From: Elgaria multicarinata webbii
Taxonomy: Eukaryota > Chordata > Lepidosauria > Squamata > Anguidae
DNA: 64,000 nucleotides
Direction of reading: 5' to 3'
Assembly (NCBI RefSeq): GCF_023053635.1
Contig: NC_086173.1
Coordinates: 143,811,197-143,875,196 of the forward strand
Shown: positions 44,311 through 57,200 of the stretch, piece by piece
How positions within the stretch are numbered: position 1 is the first letter of the stretch
How the letters are laid out: every line of letters starts with the position of its first letter
Program-made: the position numbers and the translations under genes
The notes under the pieces: generated by a model
The model's database searches: none
Told to the model about the DNA's origin: nothing
What the model saw: the letters and a program-made list of their open reading frames with translations, nothing else

Positions 44311-46600
44311 ACGTTCCCCGGCGGACAGAGAAACAGACGGCAGTGCCAGCACCAGCCCACAGCTGGGTGGGCAGTTCCAAGCCCAGCTCTCTCCTGCTGC
44401 CACAAGTAGAGCCAGGGAAGGGTCTGGGACTTTCCACCACATCATCCCTCCCAGCAAAGTGTGGCTGAGCCCCACTGCAGGGGTCTGGAAGGCTACCCCT
44501 GTTAAGTCACACACGCCCGAATCTGGAAGTGGGGGGCTGATCATAAACCACACGCTTCCCTGGAGATGCTCCTCCCTCCCTTCACCACAGAATGACCTAC
44601 TGCTGGCCACAGCCGACAGGATCTGTCGGTGCCCTGTGCTCACCCCTCAGCCTAAGCCAACAACGATGTCGTCCTTCTCACCCCATCCTGTGGATGGCCA
44701 GATCTTGGAAAGAAACACCCAGGACTGGGGGGCTTTGCAGCAGCTGCTCAAGGTAAAGGGGGATCTCCACACAATCGTGGAGGTTGAAGATGCCAAAAAG
44801 AAAAAAAAGTGCTAGTCAAGTTTCCTTGTCAACCTACGTGCTCCAGACAACAAGCAAACCACAATGGAGGAACAGATACTCCCAATGAAAGGGCCGGCAG
44901 AGCTTAAAAGGCGCTCCCGTTGACGCAAATCACATGCTACAGGGGGCAGTGAAGCTGCTTTGTTTACAGAGCGCGCGGCTGCTGTAGCTTGTAGCCGTTT
45001 GCAAGCTCCTCCAGGTAGGAGGGTTGCGCATTTCTGCTGCCAAGAAAGCCGGAGCTAGACTGAAGGGACACGGCTTTGCTGGAACCAGCTGTGCCTCTTC
45101 CCAAGTCATTTAGCTGTCAAATGGTGAAGACAGGTAATTTCTTTAAGAGTGGTGGCTTTTATGTGCCCTCAGCCCACATGTACAATTTCTCTTCTATCTT
45201 GGGGAGGGTGGCAAATGGTTCTGCAGAGTTTCAGCGTGGTTCAGGCTGAACTCGGGGAGTGGAGGGAGGAAGCCAACTGCGGCAGGCACCTCATGGCTAT
45301 TGGCCATCTCCAGAGCAGTTTTGCAACTCTTTTTAAAACATTTGTGATTATTATTATTATTTGGTAAGGGGAAAAGTGAGCATACATCCATAAACGCATG
45401 TATGTCTCTTTCAACTTTCTTTTTAAAAGTTGGGCAGCCCGCGTGAAATAGAAAGGGAGGGCTAGACTGAGGCTTGGCACATCTCCTCGGCAGGGGAAGC
45501 AAGTTGGCAACCCTGTGTTCAACTTGCTAGCCGGCATGTTTCCGACGGCAGTTGCAAAGGCTTGATCACACTTTGGGTGAAGATCCCACTGACTTTGCTC
45601 TTAAAAATCTTTGCCTGTCTTCACCCAGTCTTGCCCTGGCACCACCAGGATTCTTCCTGTTGTCCGGCCTCCCCTTTGCTCACCTGCCTGATCTTGAAGC
45701 CCACAGCTCCTCTTTTTGCTCTGTTGTCCTCTCCCACCACCCTCTTGGTTCAAGAGGAACTTTCTAACTTGAAGTTTCTATTTTGTTGCTTGTTCTTGTA
45801 TTAAAAAGGAAGGAAGTGCACATGGCTCCATCTGTCTGTGAAGGGCTGCAAGGAAATGAGGAAGCTCTGATCCAGGGAGCAGGTGTGCTGTAAACACAGT
45901 TTCTGGATCCATTTCTAAGGGAAAACGAGGCTCAAAGGAAGAGTCCCAGAGGACAAACCATCAGTGTTTATTATTTAGCATTGTTGATACAGCACCTAGA
46001 AGTAGGCTAAACACTTTATAAAAGGATAAAAATAAATAGGTCTCTGCCCAAAAGCAGCTCACAATCTAGGATAGTCAAGAGAAATGGATGGGGTGAACAT
46101 GGGAATAGAAATTGAGACTGCAAATCATGGTTTGCTGAAACTTCAAGTCATGCCAGCCCAAATTGCTCGCTTCTAAAATCCCATTAATTTTGACAGGGAG
46201 ACCCAAGCGCAGGTTGAATCCTCTCCCATTGAAACCAGCAGAACTTAAAATGCTTAGCTTTGGCTGCAGCATACTCAATTTACCTGCCAAGATATCATTT
46301 AAAACTTCATTATAGAAATGGAAGAAATCAACATCAAGAACGAGAGAAAAGGAGAGTTAGGCAGGAGAAGCAGAGGGGTGGGGGGAAGCTAAGCTATTGA
46401 CCTGCAATGAATATGTTCAGGAATAGCAATCCAGGTATAGGAAAAAGCAAGAAAAAAATGGGATTGTGTTGTTTGAGATATATGCACACAAACACATAAG
46501 TTGGGGTAGGGAAGAGGGCCTATTTTACAAGGTAAGAGTAAAGTCGCTCCCAAAAGGTGGAATGGGCACTAGAACAACAAACCAGAAGTGAGATAAGAGG
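44311..46600 (+). other. CAMK1: CAMK1 3' UTR and intergenic DNA
   Basis: The stop lies 65 nt into the last exon. A frame shifted by one stays open from the exon start to about 44815 but is probably chance. Candidate polyadenylation signals are ATTAAA near 45800 and AATAAA near 46030; the second lies in a tail-like repeat (gtttattatttagcattgtt). No gene seen. Confidence 0.5.
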
Positions 46601-46621
46601 TGCCTTTCAGAAGAGATTCTT

Positions 46622-46700
46622 GCTACTGCTGGGTTTTGGCACAATGGTAGCCATTTCAGCATCTGAAATGGCTACCATTGTGCCAAACCCCAGCAGTAGC
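46622..46700. repeat. Near-perfect hairpin, 38-bp arms, 3-nt loop
   Basis: Arms 46622-46659 and 46663-46700 pair with one mismatch around the loop CAT. The arm near the loop is caatggtagccatttcag. It lies between the convergent CAMK1 and OGG1 3' ends. It could be a small foldback element, a microRNA-like hairpin or an assembly artefact. Confidence 0.8.
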
Positions 46701-47943
46701 CATCTGAATTAACAGCAAACGACATTTCCGCTGTCCCCACATTGACTGGGAGTAACCAGTTCTCTCATTTAGAATATGGTCACCTGCAAAACACAACAGC
46801 TGCTAACCAGCCAACAGCACAGTTTGACCGCTCTATTCAGAATGAAGTCCCACTGAGTTCAATGGGCATACTTCCAAGTAAATGTGCACAGGATTGTCAC
46901 CTTAGTCCGACTGAGTTGGTCACTTGAAACTTGCTCACTGGGGACTTAATCAAGACTAACTTTAGTTAAAAAAAATCAGAGCCAAAGAGTGAAAGATTGT
47001 CCCCAGGAGGGCAGAGATACAATACAATACATGACTTAGACCAGAGACAGCTTATTTCTGTATTTATGGGGACCCCTCTGCTCTCATGCCAGTGGCCCAG
47101 CAGGGTAGCAGTGTATTTTTCCACACACACCTACCTCTCACAAGTGGCCAGGCTCCATAACAGGAAGTTGGGAGCCATCCAACGGCAAGAGCTTTGCAGA
47201 TACAGAGCACATGCATACAGACACAGCCGTATGTACAAACGTTTTACATGTTACCTGCAAATTAGCTGTGAAATGAAAGGATGACAACGTGAAATAGTTT
47301 CCCTTTAATTACAAGTGACACTGCGGCCTAAGGTTTTAGCCACAGCTAGATTAAAGGTTAGTAGGCCCAATAGGCCAGAAGGAATTCCTTAGTGGGGTTA
47401 GATCTGGATCAAAGGCCTTCAGTTCCCTCCTCCCCCACCCCACCCCACCCCGCCCCATCCAGACACCCAACATCAACAAGACCACTAATAGCAAACGAGA
47501 CTTCCGCCCTCACTGGCTGCCACTCAGTGTGAAGATTCCTTTTTTGCAGTGAGTAAGTCAGTTCAAAGTCTAAATATATGGCCCTGGTTCTGGCAAGGAG
47601 GGAAACCGCCTCCAACTGGCCTACACCACAGTAACACTGTACTCCAAGGCCAAAGCAAGAGACAAAAGCTACAGGGAAAAAGCGTTCTATTCTATCAAAT
47701 ACATGGCGGCTACACATCATGCTTCGACCACAAGCGACCCCTGGTGGGAAAACAACCAAACAGCAACAGCGTAATTAGGAGGTCCACAATACACACCCTT
47801 CGGGCCCTCTCTTCAGCTGCTCAGACAGCGGCCTGTGGTCAGTGAGGAGGCCTCTCTATCTGGCTCCGGCCCTGTCGAGGAAACCGTTTTCTTACTTGCC
47901 TGAATCAGACACACAAATAATACTGGGGCTGCAAGAGAGATTG
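46701..47943 (-). other. OGG1: OGG1 3' UTR and intergenic DNA
   Basis: Downstream of the OGG1 stop on the minus strand. A candidate ATTAAA signal lies near 47303-47308, about 640 nt past the stop. About 46825-46905 holds the short gagttcaatgggcata repeat. No gene seen. Confidence 0.45.
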
Positions 47944-50900
47944 TTATGTCAAGGTGGAGTGGCTGCTCCTGGCCACTTTGACACAGCGGTGTTTGGCGTC
48001 TGGATCTGGAGACTCCTGGTATTTTCTTAGATCCGCACAGAAAAGAACCTGGCGAAGGAAAGAAGAGAGCCAGAATGATGAACACGTTTACAAAGGAGTG
48101 GCCTGAAAACAGGCCATGTCGGAGGGGGAGCATGACGGCAGAGGCTGGGGTGGAAAGGGCACCTGCCTCCCTGGAGAGGAGACGTAGGCTGCTGTCTCAG
48201 AAAATGCAAACTTTACCTGTGGCCTCTGCTCATTTCCCTGTACCATGGGCTGGCCACACGTGGGCCACACTGCCCTTAAACTGCTGCTGAATTTGGCGGC
48301 AGCAGTGTGTGTGTGTGTGGGGGGGGGCTGGTGGATTTGGGAGGAGGGATTGCCCCCCCCCAACCATCTGAAGTTGCCTACCCTTGCCTGATACACAAAT
48401 TCACAATTTCCCATACAGACAAAACACAGGTATGTGGACACACACTCTCTCACTCAGACCATTTAAAAGAGAGCAGGAAAGCACCCCTTCAATTAGTCTT
48501 CCCCAACTTGGTGCCCTCCAGATGTTTTGGACTACAACCCCCCATAAAGCATGGTCACTGGTGAGGGATGTTCTGGGTTGCCTTCCAGATGTTTTGGACT
48601 ACCTCAGGTTATGGAAAGCTGCCTTAGATTCAGCACCTGCAGAGCTGCGTATGCTTTCCTCTGCATGTACAGACAGAGAAGGAAGCAAGTTCTTCACATA
48701 ACTGAATGAACGAATAATTAAATGATAACATATAATTAATCTCACTGCCACAAAATGTAATTATGCCACTAGGTTAGAAGACTTTAAATGAATTTAATAC
48801 ATTTAATAGACGCCTCTTAAAATATATTTCTTCAGGTGTTTTAGAATAATAATAATAATGCAACAAATAAAATCAGCTTAGATAAGCCAGTACAAAAGAG
48901 CCAGACAAAAAGGTGGTGGACCTCACGTTCCCTCTAACAGCCAAGTTGGGCAGGGCGTGCCAATCACTGCGGACGGCAAAAAGCTTCTCCCATGACCAAG
49001 AGGGAGCAGTCTGCAGTCTCAGGGAGACCTTGAGCATTTGCAGAAGTACATGAAACTAATTAGTCCCAGGGCAACGGATAAACAGCAGGCTGCACGTGTG
49101 TCTGTGTGGCGAAAAGGGGAGGGGGAAGAGGGTCACCATGGGCCTTGTTCAAAATGAAAAAAAGAGGAAGCAAGAGATGGGGGGAGGGAGGATGCAGGAA
49201 GAAGATGGGGAGAGAAGGGGGAGAACGTGAGAATAGCAGGACACCGCACATTTCACTGCAGGTTCCACTTGCCGACGGCTATTAACTATGATGGCTCAAT
49301 GGAACTTCCATGTTCAGTGGCAGTATTGGTGGGGGATTGGGAGAATTATTGCCTTCAAGCCCTGCTTGTGGGCTTCCTGGAGGCATCTGGTTGGCCACAG
49401 TGGGAAAGAGGATGCTGGCAAGATGGACCTTTGGTCTCATCCAGCTTCAGGGCTCGTCTTATGTTCGAACATGGCCTAGAAGTGGTGCCCAGGGACACTT
49501 CTCCTGGCACCTGCCAGGCTCCTCATCCCTCCTACTCTTTATTTTGTTAAGATTTTTAAAAATTAATGTTTGTTTGTTTTTAACTGGGAGGCTGGCTTGT
49601 TACAAAGCGAAGGGCTAAACTCCAGCGCCATCTGTAACTAGGTCCAAGACCGTGGTGTTGTCTTTTGGAGCTCAGACTCCACCTCTGCCTTATATTTAGG
49701 TTCTTGGTCAAGCTACTTTACTTTCAGTTTAGTCAGTTTACCTTCTGGGAAATGGGTGTGTTGTGACTGGCCATGCCCAACATTACATAGCAGCCATTTT
49801 ATTTATTTAATTTATTTATTGCATTTCTATACCGCCCAATAGCCGAAGCTCTCTGGGCGGTTTACAAAATTAAGACAATTCGAAGTATAAAACTACAATA
49901 TAAAAGCACAACCAAGATAAAAAAAGCAGCAATGCAAAAATACAATTTTAAAATACAAATTTAAAACAGCAAAGTTAAAATTAATTTATCGACTGTTAAA
50001 ATACTGGGAGAATAAAAAGGTCTTCACCTGGCGTCTAAAAGAATACAATGTAGGTGCCAAGCGAACCTCCTTAGGGAGCTCATTCCACAGCCGGGGTGCC
50101 ACAGCAGAGAAGGCCCTCCCCCTGGTAGCCACCTGCCTCACTTCCTTTGGCAGGGGTTCATGGAGAAGGACCCCTGAGGATGACCTTAGGGTCCGGGCAG
50201 GTACATATGGGAGGAGGCGTTCCTTCAGATAGCCTGGCCCCAAGCTGTTTAGGGCTTCAAATGTTAATACCAGCACTTTGAATCGGGCCCGGACCTGGAC
50301 TGGCAGCCAATGAAGCTGAAAGAGGACTGGCATGATGTGGTCTCGTTGGCCAGTCCCTGTTAGTAACCGTGCTGCCCTGTTTTGTACCAGTTGAAGTTTC
50401 CGGACTGTTTTCAAAAGGCAACCCGCCCGCCCCCATGGCAGCCATTTTGCCAGACCATCCATGACATTCTCTCAAACATTCTAAATGTGCCCACTGATCC
50501 AAAAAAGGTTGGCCCCTGGCCTAGGAGTAAAAACTTCTCTTGCAAGTGACCCACCTGACTGTGGCAAGAAAAGCTGGATCAAATTTGCCTTGTTCCTTCT
50601 GCTACTGTCAATTACAGGAAAGGGCAAGAAGCTTTATAGGGCAGTGAGGCCCCATGTCCTGGCCACTAGGAACTGTGCTCTGCTCCCTTTCTTGCTTGTA
50701 AGATAATTATCAGGCATTGCCCAGACACGTTGAAGCCTATGGTTTGACCTCTTAAGAGCTAGAAACTTGCTTTCTAAATTATTATTTTTTTAAAAAAAAA
50801 TGCTGAATTATATACCCAAAACCGGTTTCTGGACAATATAACTGTGAAATGCACATAAGGTCATAGGTAGGGTACCCATCTTGTTATCTTACGCCCCAGC

Positions 50901-51191
50901 CACTGCACATGCTCAAACTAACGGTGGGAGAAAGGGAAGAGGATTGGCACTTATTACTCACCGCCTGTGCCCATCCAGCATACGGTCCCCACAGGCTCCG
51001 GAAGAAGTTCCCTGGAAGCAGAGCAATCGAGAGAGTGGGCTTATTAGGGAGCTGTACAGAGGCTGTACAGAACCTTGATTGCCTTGGTTGGTGGATGGAG
51101 TAAGACTCCATCTCTTGAGAAAGTGAAGCCATTTTAGAAAAGAAGTAGAATTGCAGGCTTTCTTTTCTAACAATAGTCCATGCCATCTCGT

Positions 51192-51264
<73 letters not shown>

Positions 51265-54200
51265 CTTTCAGGTTCCAAGCAGGGAGGGCCTCCTAACATT
51301 CAGAGAGTGACTAATGGATGGGGCACCTTTGTAGTGGAGGCACCCAATTCTTCAAGCTCCCATTGTGGGGGACATTTGCCAGGAACTTTCTTTTTATTTT
51401 TTTAGGTACTAGGCAAAATCTGTCTGGTTCTCTCAGTCTTTTAACAATATTGGATTGCCTTTATGATAACTGGCTGCCCTTTTAGTCTAAAGTTCTTTCT
51501 TCTTGCTGGCTTGCTGTTGTTGTCGTCATCATCATCATCATCATCATCATCTTATCCTTGTTTTTGCCCTTGATTTTTTTTAAAAATTGTTTGATATTTT
51601 TTTTTAAAAAATGACGTTTTTAAAAAAATGTTGTTTTACTTCCAATTGATTTTGTTAGAAGCTGAGATGGCAGGAAATAAATCCTTAAACAATTAAATAT
51701 TTTTTACCACTGTTAGGATAGGAATGGGGTGATTCTAGTCCAAAATTTCATTTCCACAGGGGCCAATTGGGATGCCGATGGGAAGACCACAAACGAGACA
51801 TGAGGGAAGTAGCTCACACCCTCTCTGCTCGTGTTCCTCAACATGGTAATAATAATAAAAAAGGTATTGTAGAGCTGGAGAAAGTGAAGAAAAGGACCAC
51901 CAAAAGGACCCAGATGCTGGGGAATCTCCCCTCTGAGGAAAGGTTGCAACTTTGTGGTGGGGAGGGGGTGAGCTTAAAAAGTGGTGAATAAAGAGGGGCA
52001 TGACAGAGGTGTGTCAGGCTGTGCAGAGTGCAAGGGGTGGGAAGGTTTCTTTCCCTCTCTCTCAATACCAGAACTCGGAGTCACCTCCTGAAGCTGAATT
52101 GGTATGAGGAGTCAGGACAGGCAAAAGAAAGCACTTCTTCGCACAGCACAAAGTTAAATGATGGAATTTGCTGCCACCAGATGTAGGGATAGCCACCCAT
52201 TTTGATAGCTTTAGAAGGGGATTAGACAAATTCATGGGGGATAAGGCTGTCCATGGCTATTAGTCACGATGGCTAAATGCTATCTCCGGCATCAGAGGCC
52301 TCTCAGTACCAGTTGGTGGGGAAGCACAGCAGGGCAGGAGCCTTGCCCTGCTATTCTGCTCATGGGCTTCCCCGAGGCATCTGCTGTACCATTGTGGGGA
52401 ACAAGAGGCTGGAGTAGAGAGGTCAGGGCTGAGGAGCCTCTAGCCCAGAGATTGAATTTGTCCTGCAGGTCCCCCATATCCCTGAAACCCCTCCCCTTGC
52501 AGAAGAAGCTCTGCATGCCCCCCTCAGCTTTCCCGTCAGGAGCCTTAAAGTGGTGTCTGGTGAAGAAGGAGCTCTCTCTTCTTCACTGAAGCAGCAGGGG
52601 GAAAGGAGCTGTTCTACCTGTGTGTGTGAGGGAGAGAGAGAGAGTCTGAACATGCATGTTGGTCGCTGCATGTCAGCGATGGGGTGACTCCACCCACTCT
52701 GGGCTGGAGCCCGCCCACTACTGGAATGAACCCCCAGCATGCTTGCCTGGAGCCAGTGTGGCTCTTGGGCCAAAAAAAGGTTCCCCCGCCACTGAGAAAG
52801 GCCTTTGGTCTGATAAATAAATAAATAAATAAATTCAGCAGGACTTGTGTTTTCTGGAATGGGCACTTGAGCAGTCGGTCTTACTGTTCCCATAAGCAGC
52901 GGGGACAAGGACTAGCTCACAGAGTCCCAATGGGAAACGTAAATGCGAGGCTGTGTTCTGAATCACGCGCTGTGATGTGCACGGTGTGGAGCATGTGGAT
53001 AGGGAGACATTTTTCTCCCTCTCTCAAAACCCTCTAACCTGGAGTCATCCCATGAAGCTCACTGGTGGGAGATTCTGGACAGATAAAAGGAAGGACTTCT
53101 TCACACAGTACATAGTTAAATTGTGGAATTCACTACCACAAGATGTAGTGATGGGGACCAATTTGGATGGCTTTGAAAGGGGGTTGGATAAATTCCTGGA
53201 AGAAAAGCTATCAATGGCTCCTAGCCCTGATGATTATGTGCTACCTCCAGTATCTGAGGCAGTAAGCCTGTGTACACAGTTGCTGGGGAACATTGGGGGG
53301 CGGGCGTGTAGGGTGCTGTTGTGCCCGTGTCCAGTTTGTGGGTTCCTAGTTGACAGCTGGTTGGCTGCTTTGTGAACAGAGTACTGGACTAGATGGATCC
53401 TCGGCCTCATCCAGAAGGGCTCTTCTTATATTCTAATGCTTTGGTTCGCTAAGGACGGGCATCTGACCCCACCAGCCCTCACCAATTTCTCGATGTACAC
53501 GCTCCGTCACGCTGCGGGCCCCCATGCCCAGCTCCTGGCCATAGTACCGTTTGGCAACCTGCCATATATGTGTGTCCACAGGCACCGCCTCGGCCTTGTC
53601 CAGCGCCATGAGGCACACACAGTCGGCCACCTGCAAGGGAGTTGAAGAACACTGAGCCACCATAATAGTCCTGTGGGCCTTTGCCAAAGGTCACACAGCT
53701 ACTATCGGAGCCCCGGGGCAGAGTCCAAGCCGCCCACTGCCCTGGAGTGGTTCTTGTACCGCCACAAACAGCCACAGCCACACCCAGCCCAGCGGCCCTC
53801 CTGAGGCCTCACAGCTTTGTTTACCGTGGCAACGGCGGGGTCAAGTGACCAATTCACACCCACCTTGGCTCCCACTCCGGGAAGGGTGCACAAGGCATGC
53901 CGGGCCTGCTCGTAAGGGACAGTGCGCAACTGCTGCAGGCCGGCGGCGCCCCCCAGGGTCTTCAGAACGGCGCGGGCGCTCTCGCTAACAAACCGGGCCC
54001 GATATCCAAAACCCAGGTCCCTCAGCCGGGCTTCTGTGTCTGCTCCTGCAACAGGTTATGCAAAGAAGGATCATTCCCCCTTAGAAGCAATGCTATCATC
54101 TAATAACGAAAAACATATGTCCAGAAAATATCAGGAAGTAATCACCATTTCCAAAAAGAAATGGCTGATACCACATCAGTCAATTAACTGGTTACTTTAA

Positions 54201-57200
54201 AACAGGGGTGGGGAACCATCTTTGCTCCAGGGGCCGGATTGTCCTCCAGACAACCCACACACACATCGTCTAGGACGATAACAGAGAGCAGGGTATCAGT
54301 GCCAGCTTCAGGTCTTCCAGTTGGCACTTCAGATGATTTCTGCAACCAGAAACTCAGCATTTTATAACTGGAATAAATTACGTGCATAAATAAATTAGCT
54401 TTGCATACTATATATTGGTTTTACAATTGCTTCCTTATTGGGATGGGGCAAGAAATTTCTTTAAAACTACATATTCTATTTTTGGGGAGAGGTATGATGA
54501 GTAAAGGAGAAAGGTGTTTGTATTCGCTCAGAACTTGACGCCACAGTTATCGCAGAGTCTGGGGAGGTGTCCAGTGCCCCGTCTGGTCATGTTTCCTGGG
54601 ATCAGTTTCAGTTGTTGCAGCCTGATGATGTGGACAAGACACTTGGATCAGTCCGTCCCACCACATGTAAGCTTGACCCTTGCCCATCTTGGCTAATTCG
54701 ATCCAGCAGAGGTGGATTGATTGATTGGTTGGTTCTTTGTCACCTTGATTTCTGACCGGAAGCGTATAGGAAGCCAATGCAATTCTTTTAAGACCGGTGT
54801 CATATGGTCTTTATAAGATGTTCCGGTGAGCAGTCTAGCTGCTGCAGTTTGCACCAGCTGCAACTTCTGAGTCGTCTTCAAGGGCAGCCCCACATAGAGC
54901 AAATTGCAGTAGTCTAATGCATTTTGTGATCACAAGCTCAGGAATATGCGAATAGGGCAATGACATGGGTCCAGATTATCAGTTTCCTCCAAGAACATCT
55001 GAAACTGCCCAGCCACCACACGCTCAAGCACCTTGCCCAAAAAGGGGATATTAGCGATAGGTATGTGGCAACTATACCTCTGGGTCCAGAGAGGTCCTCT
55101 TCAGGAGAGGGTGCACTACAGCCTCTTTCAAGTCAGAAAGATACCGTGGTCAACAGTATCGAAAGCCGCTGAGAGATCAAGGAGTAGTAACAGGATCGCT
55201 CTCTCCCCATCCTCTCCCAAAGAAGGTCATCCATCAGGGCGACCAAGGCTGATTCTGTCCCAAAACCAGGCCTGAACCCAGACTGGAACTATGTGAAGTT
55301 GTCGGCTTGAGTCCTGTAAGTGGATTTAACTCTTATACCAATTAAGTTGTAGCCCAGCTTTCGGCAACCATCTTGGCAGCAGATGGGCCACTTTCTTTTT
55401 TCAGAAAAAGCAGTTCCATGGGAACCCAATCCAGATTAGAGCCGTGGCACATAGGGAGGGGTTTTAATCATGCAATCTTCACATCAGAAATTAACCCACC
55501 ATGCTTCTATTATCCCCAGAGGCTTTTTACTGTAAATAGCACCTTTGAGTATGGATGTATAAGAATTTCTTTTCACTTTGTTAAACATCAACACTTGCCC
55601 TATTCGCATATTCCTGAGCTTGTGATCACAAAATGCATTAGACTACTGCAATGTACTCTATGTGGGGCTGCCCTTGAAGACGACTCAGAAGTTGCAGCTG
55701 GTGCAAACTGCAGCAGCTAGACTGCTCACCTGAACATCTTATAAAGACCATATAACACCGGTCTTAAAAGAATTGCATTGGCTTCCTATATGCTTCCGGT
55801 CTGAATTCAAGGTGTTGGCAGTGACATTCAAGGCCCTAAACGGCTTAGGACATTGGTACTTGAGGGAACGCCTCTCCCTATATATGCCTGCCCGAGATTT
55901 GAGATCTGTTGGAGGAGCCCTCCTCTGCATCCCACCAATGTGAGACATACATTATGGTGGGACGTGGGATAGGGCTTTCTCTGCTGTGGCACCTTGCTTG
56001 TGGAATACCCTCCCCTTGGAGGCCTGATTGGCACCGACACTGGCTTCATTTCAGTGCCAAGTTAAAACATGGCTTTTTATCAAAGCCTTCAAGGACTAAA
56101 TTCTCCATGGTTACACATAGTTTTAGTTGATTATAATTGTTCTTTGCTTTTAATTTTTTTCTACCCGTTTTAATTTGTTAACAATTTAATACATTTTTAG
56201 CTGTGTAAATTAGTTATGTTTATATTGTTCTGATTTTATCTGTATGCTGCCCTGAGATCCCAGTGATAATAGGGCAGGATACAAATGTTTTAATAAATAA
56301 TAAATAAATAAAGGAGGACTTAGACCAGTCTTCCCCAACCTGGTGCCCTCCAAGTGGTTTGGACTACATTACCCATCTTTACTAACCACTGGTCATGCTG
56401 AGTGGAGTCTGAGTGGAGTTGTAGAGGGCACCAGGTTGGTGAAGGCTGATGTAGACACACAGAACAATGGGATACAGAAGACTTTGTTGAGTGAAAGGAA
56501 TGGGGCACAGAATTGGCAAATACAACCTGTCCTGATCAGAGGACCTGCCCACTGAGCATTTAAAAGCATTTAGCAGAAGTTACCCTAACACTTCCTGCTT
56601 TTTCAGTTCAGCCAAGCAACATGATCTCCTCTAAGCCCAAATGCACGTGTGAAATGCAAAGATGCCATGGTATCTCTCTGGTCTGGCCTGAAATGCCTGC
56701 ATATCCCCAGCTCTGTCGCATTCAGGCAGGGCCACAGCCCTGCCGATTTTTAACCAGACTCCGCCTTGATCCATCTGTGCTCAGAGCACCTGTCCAGAGA
56801 GCCTCCTGACCTGCCATCGCCTGCAGTGAGGGGAACGCGTGGTACGTCTTGGTGTCCAGTTGACAGAGGCGGCGCCCAAAGGCCTGGCACAGGTGCTGGA
56901 TCATGTTGGTGATGCGTGAGAGATGGTTGTTGGAGGTGCAGATGAAGGAAAAGAGGCATTCCACGGGGTCCTGTCGCAGCACCCGCACCCCTGAGAGGGC
57001 AGACGGAGGACAGTAGATAAACAGCCAAACACCCAGTTTACACAGAAAGCTTGAAATATGCAGGCCATATCAATAAGCTGACAGCTCTCAATGTCCAGGA
57101 CTAGGTGCATTCTGCAGCCTTGTGGAATTAATTGTTGGGCACAGAATTCAGTCACCTCAGAGTCTTCCTTTTTAAAAACCACCACCACCCATGTTTCTAG

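Noticed and set aside
51188-51405. Open frame with a long tyrosine run
   Set aside because: It is translation of the (TTA)n microsatellite.
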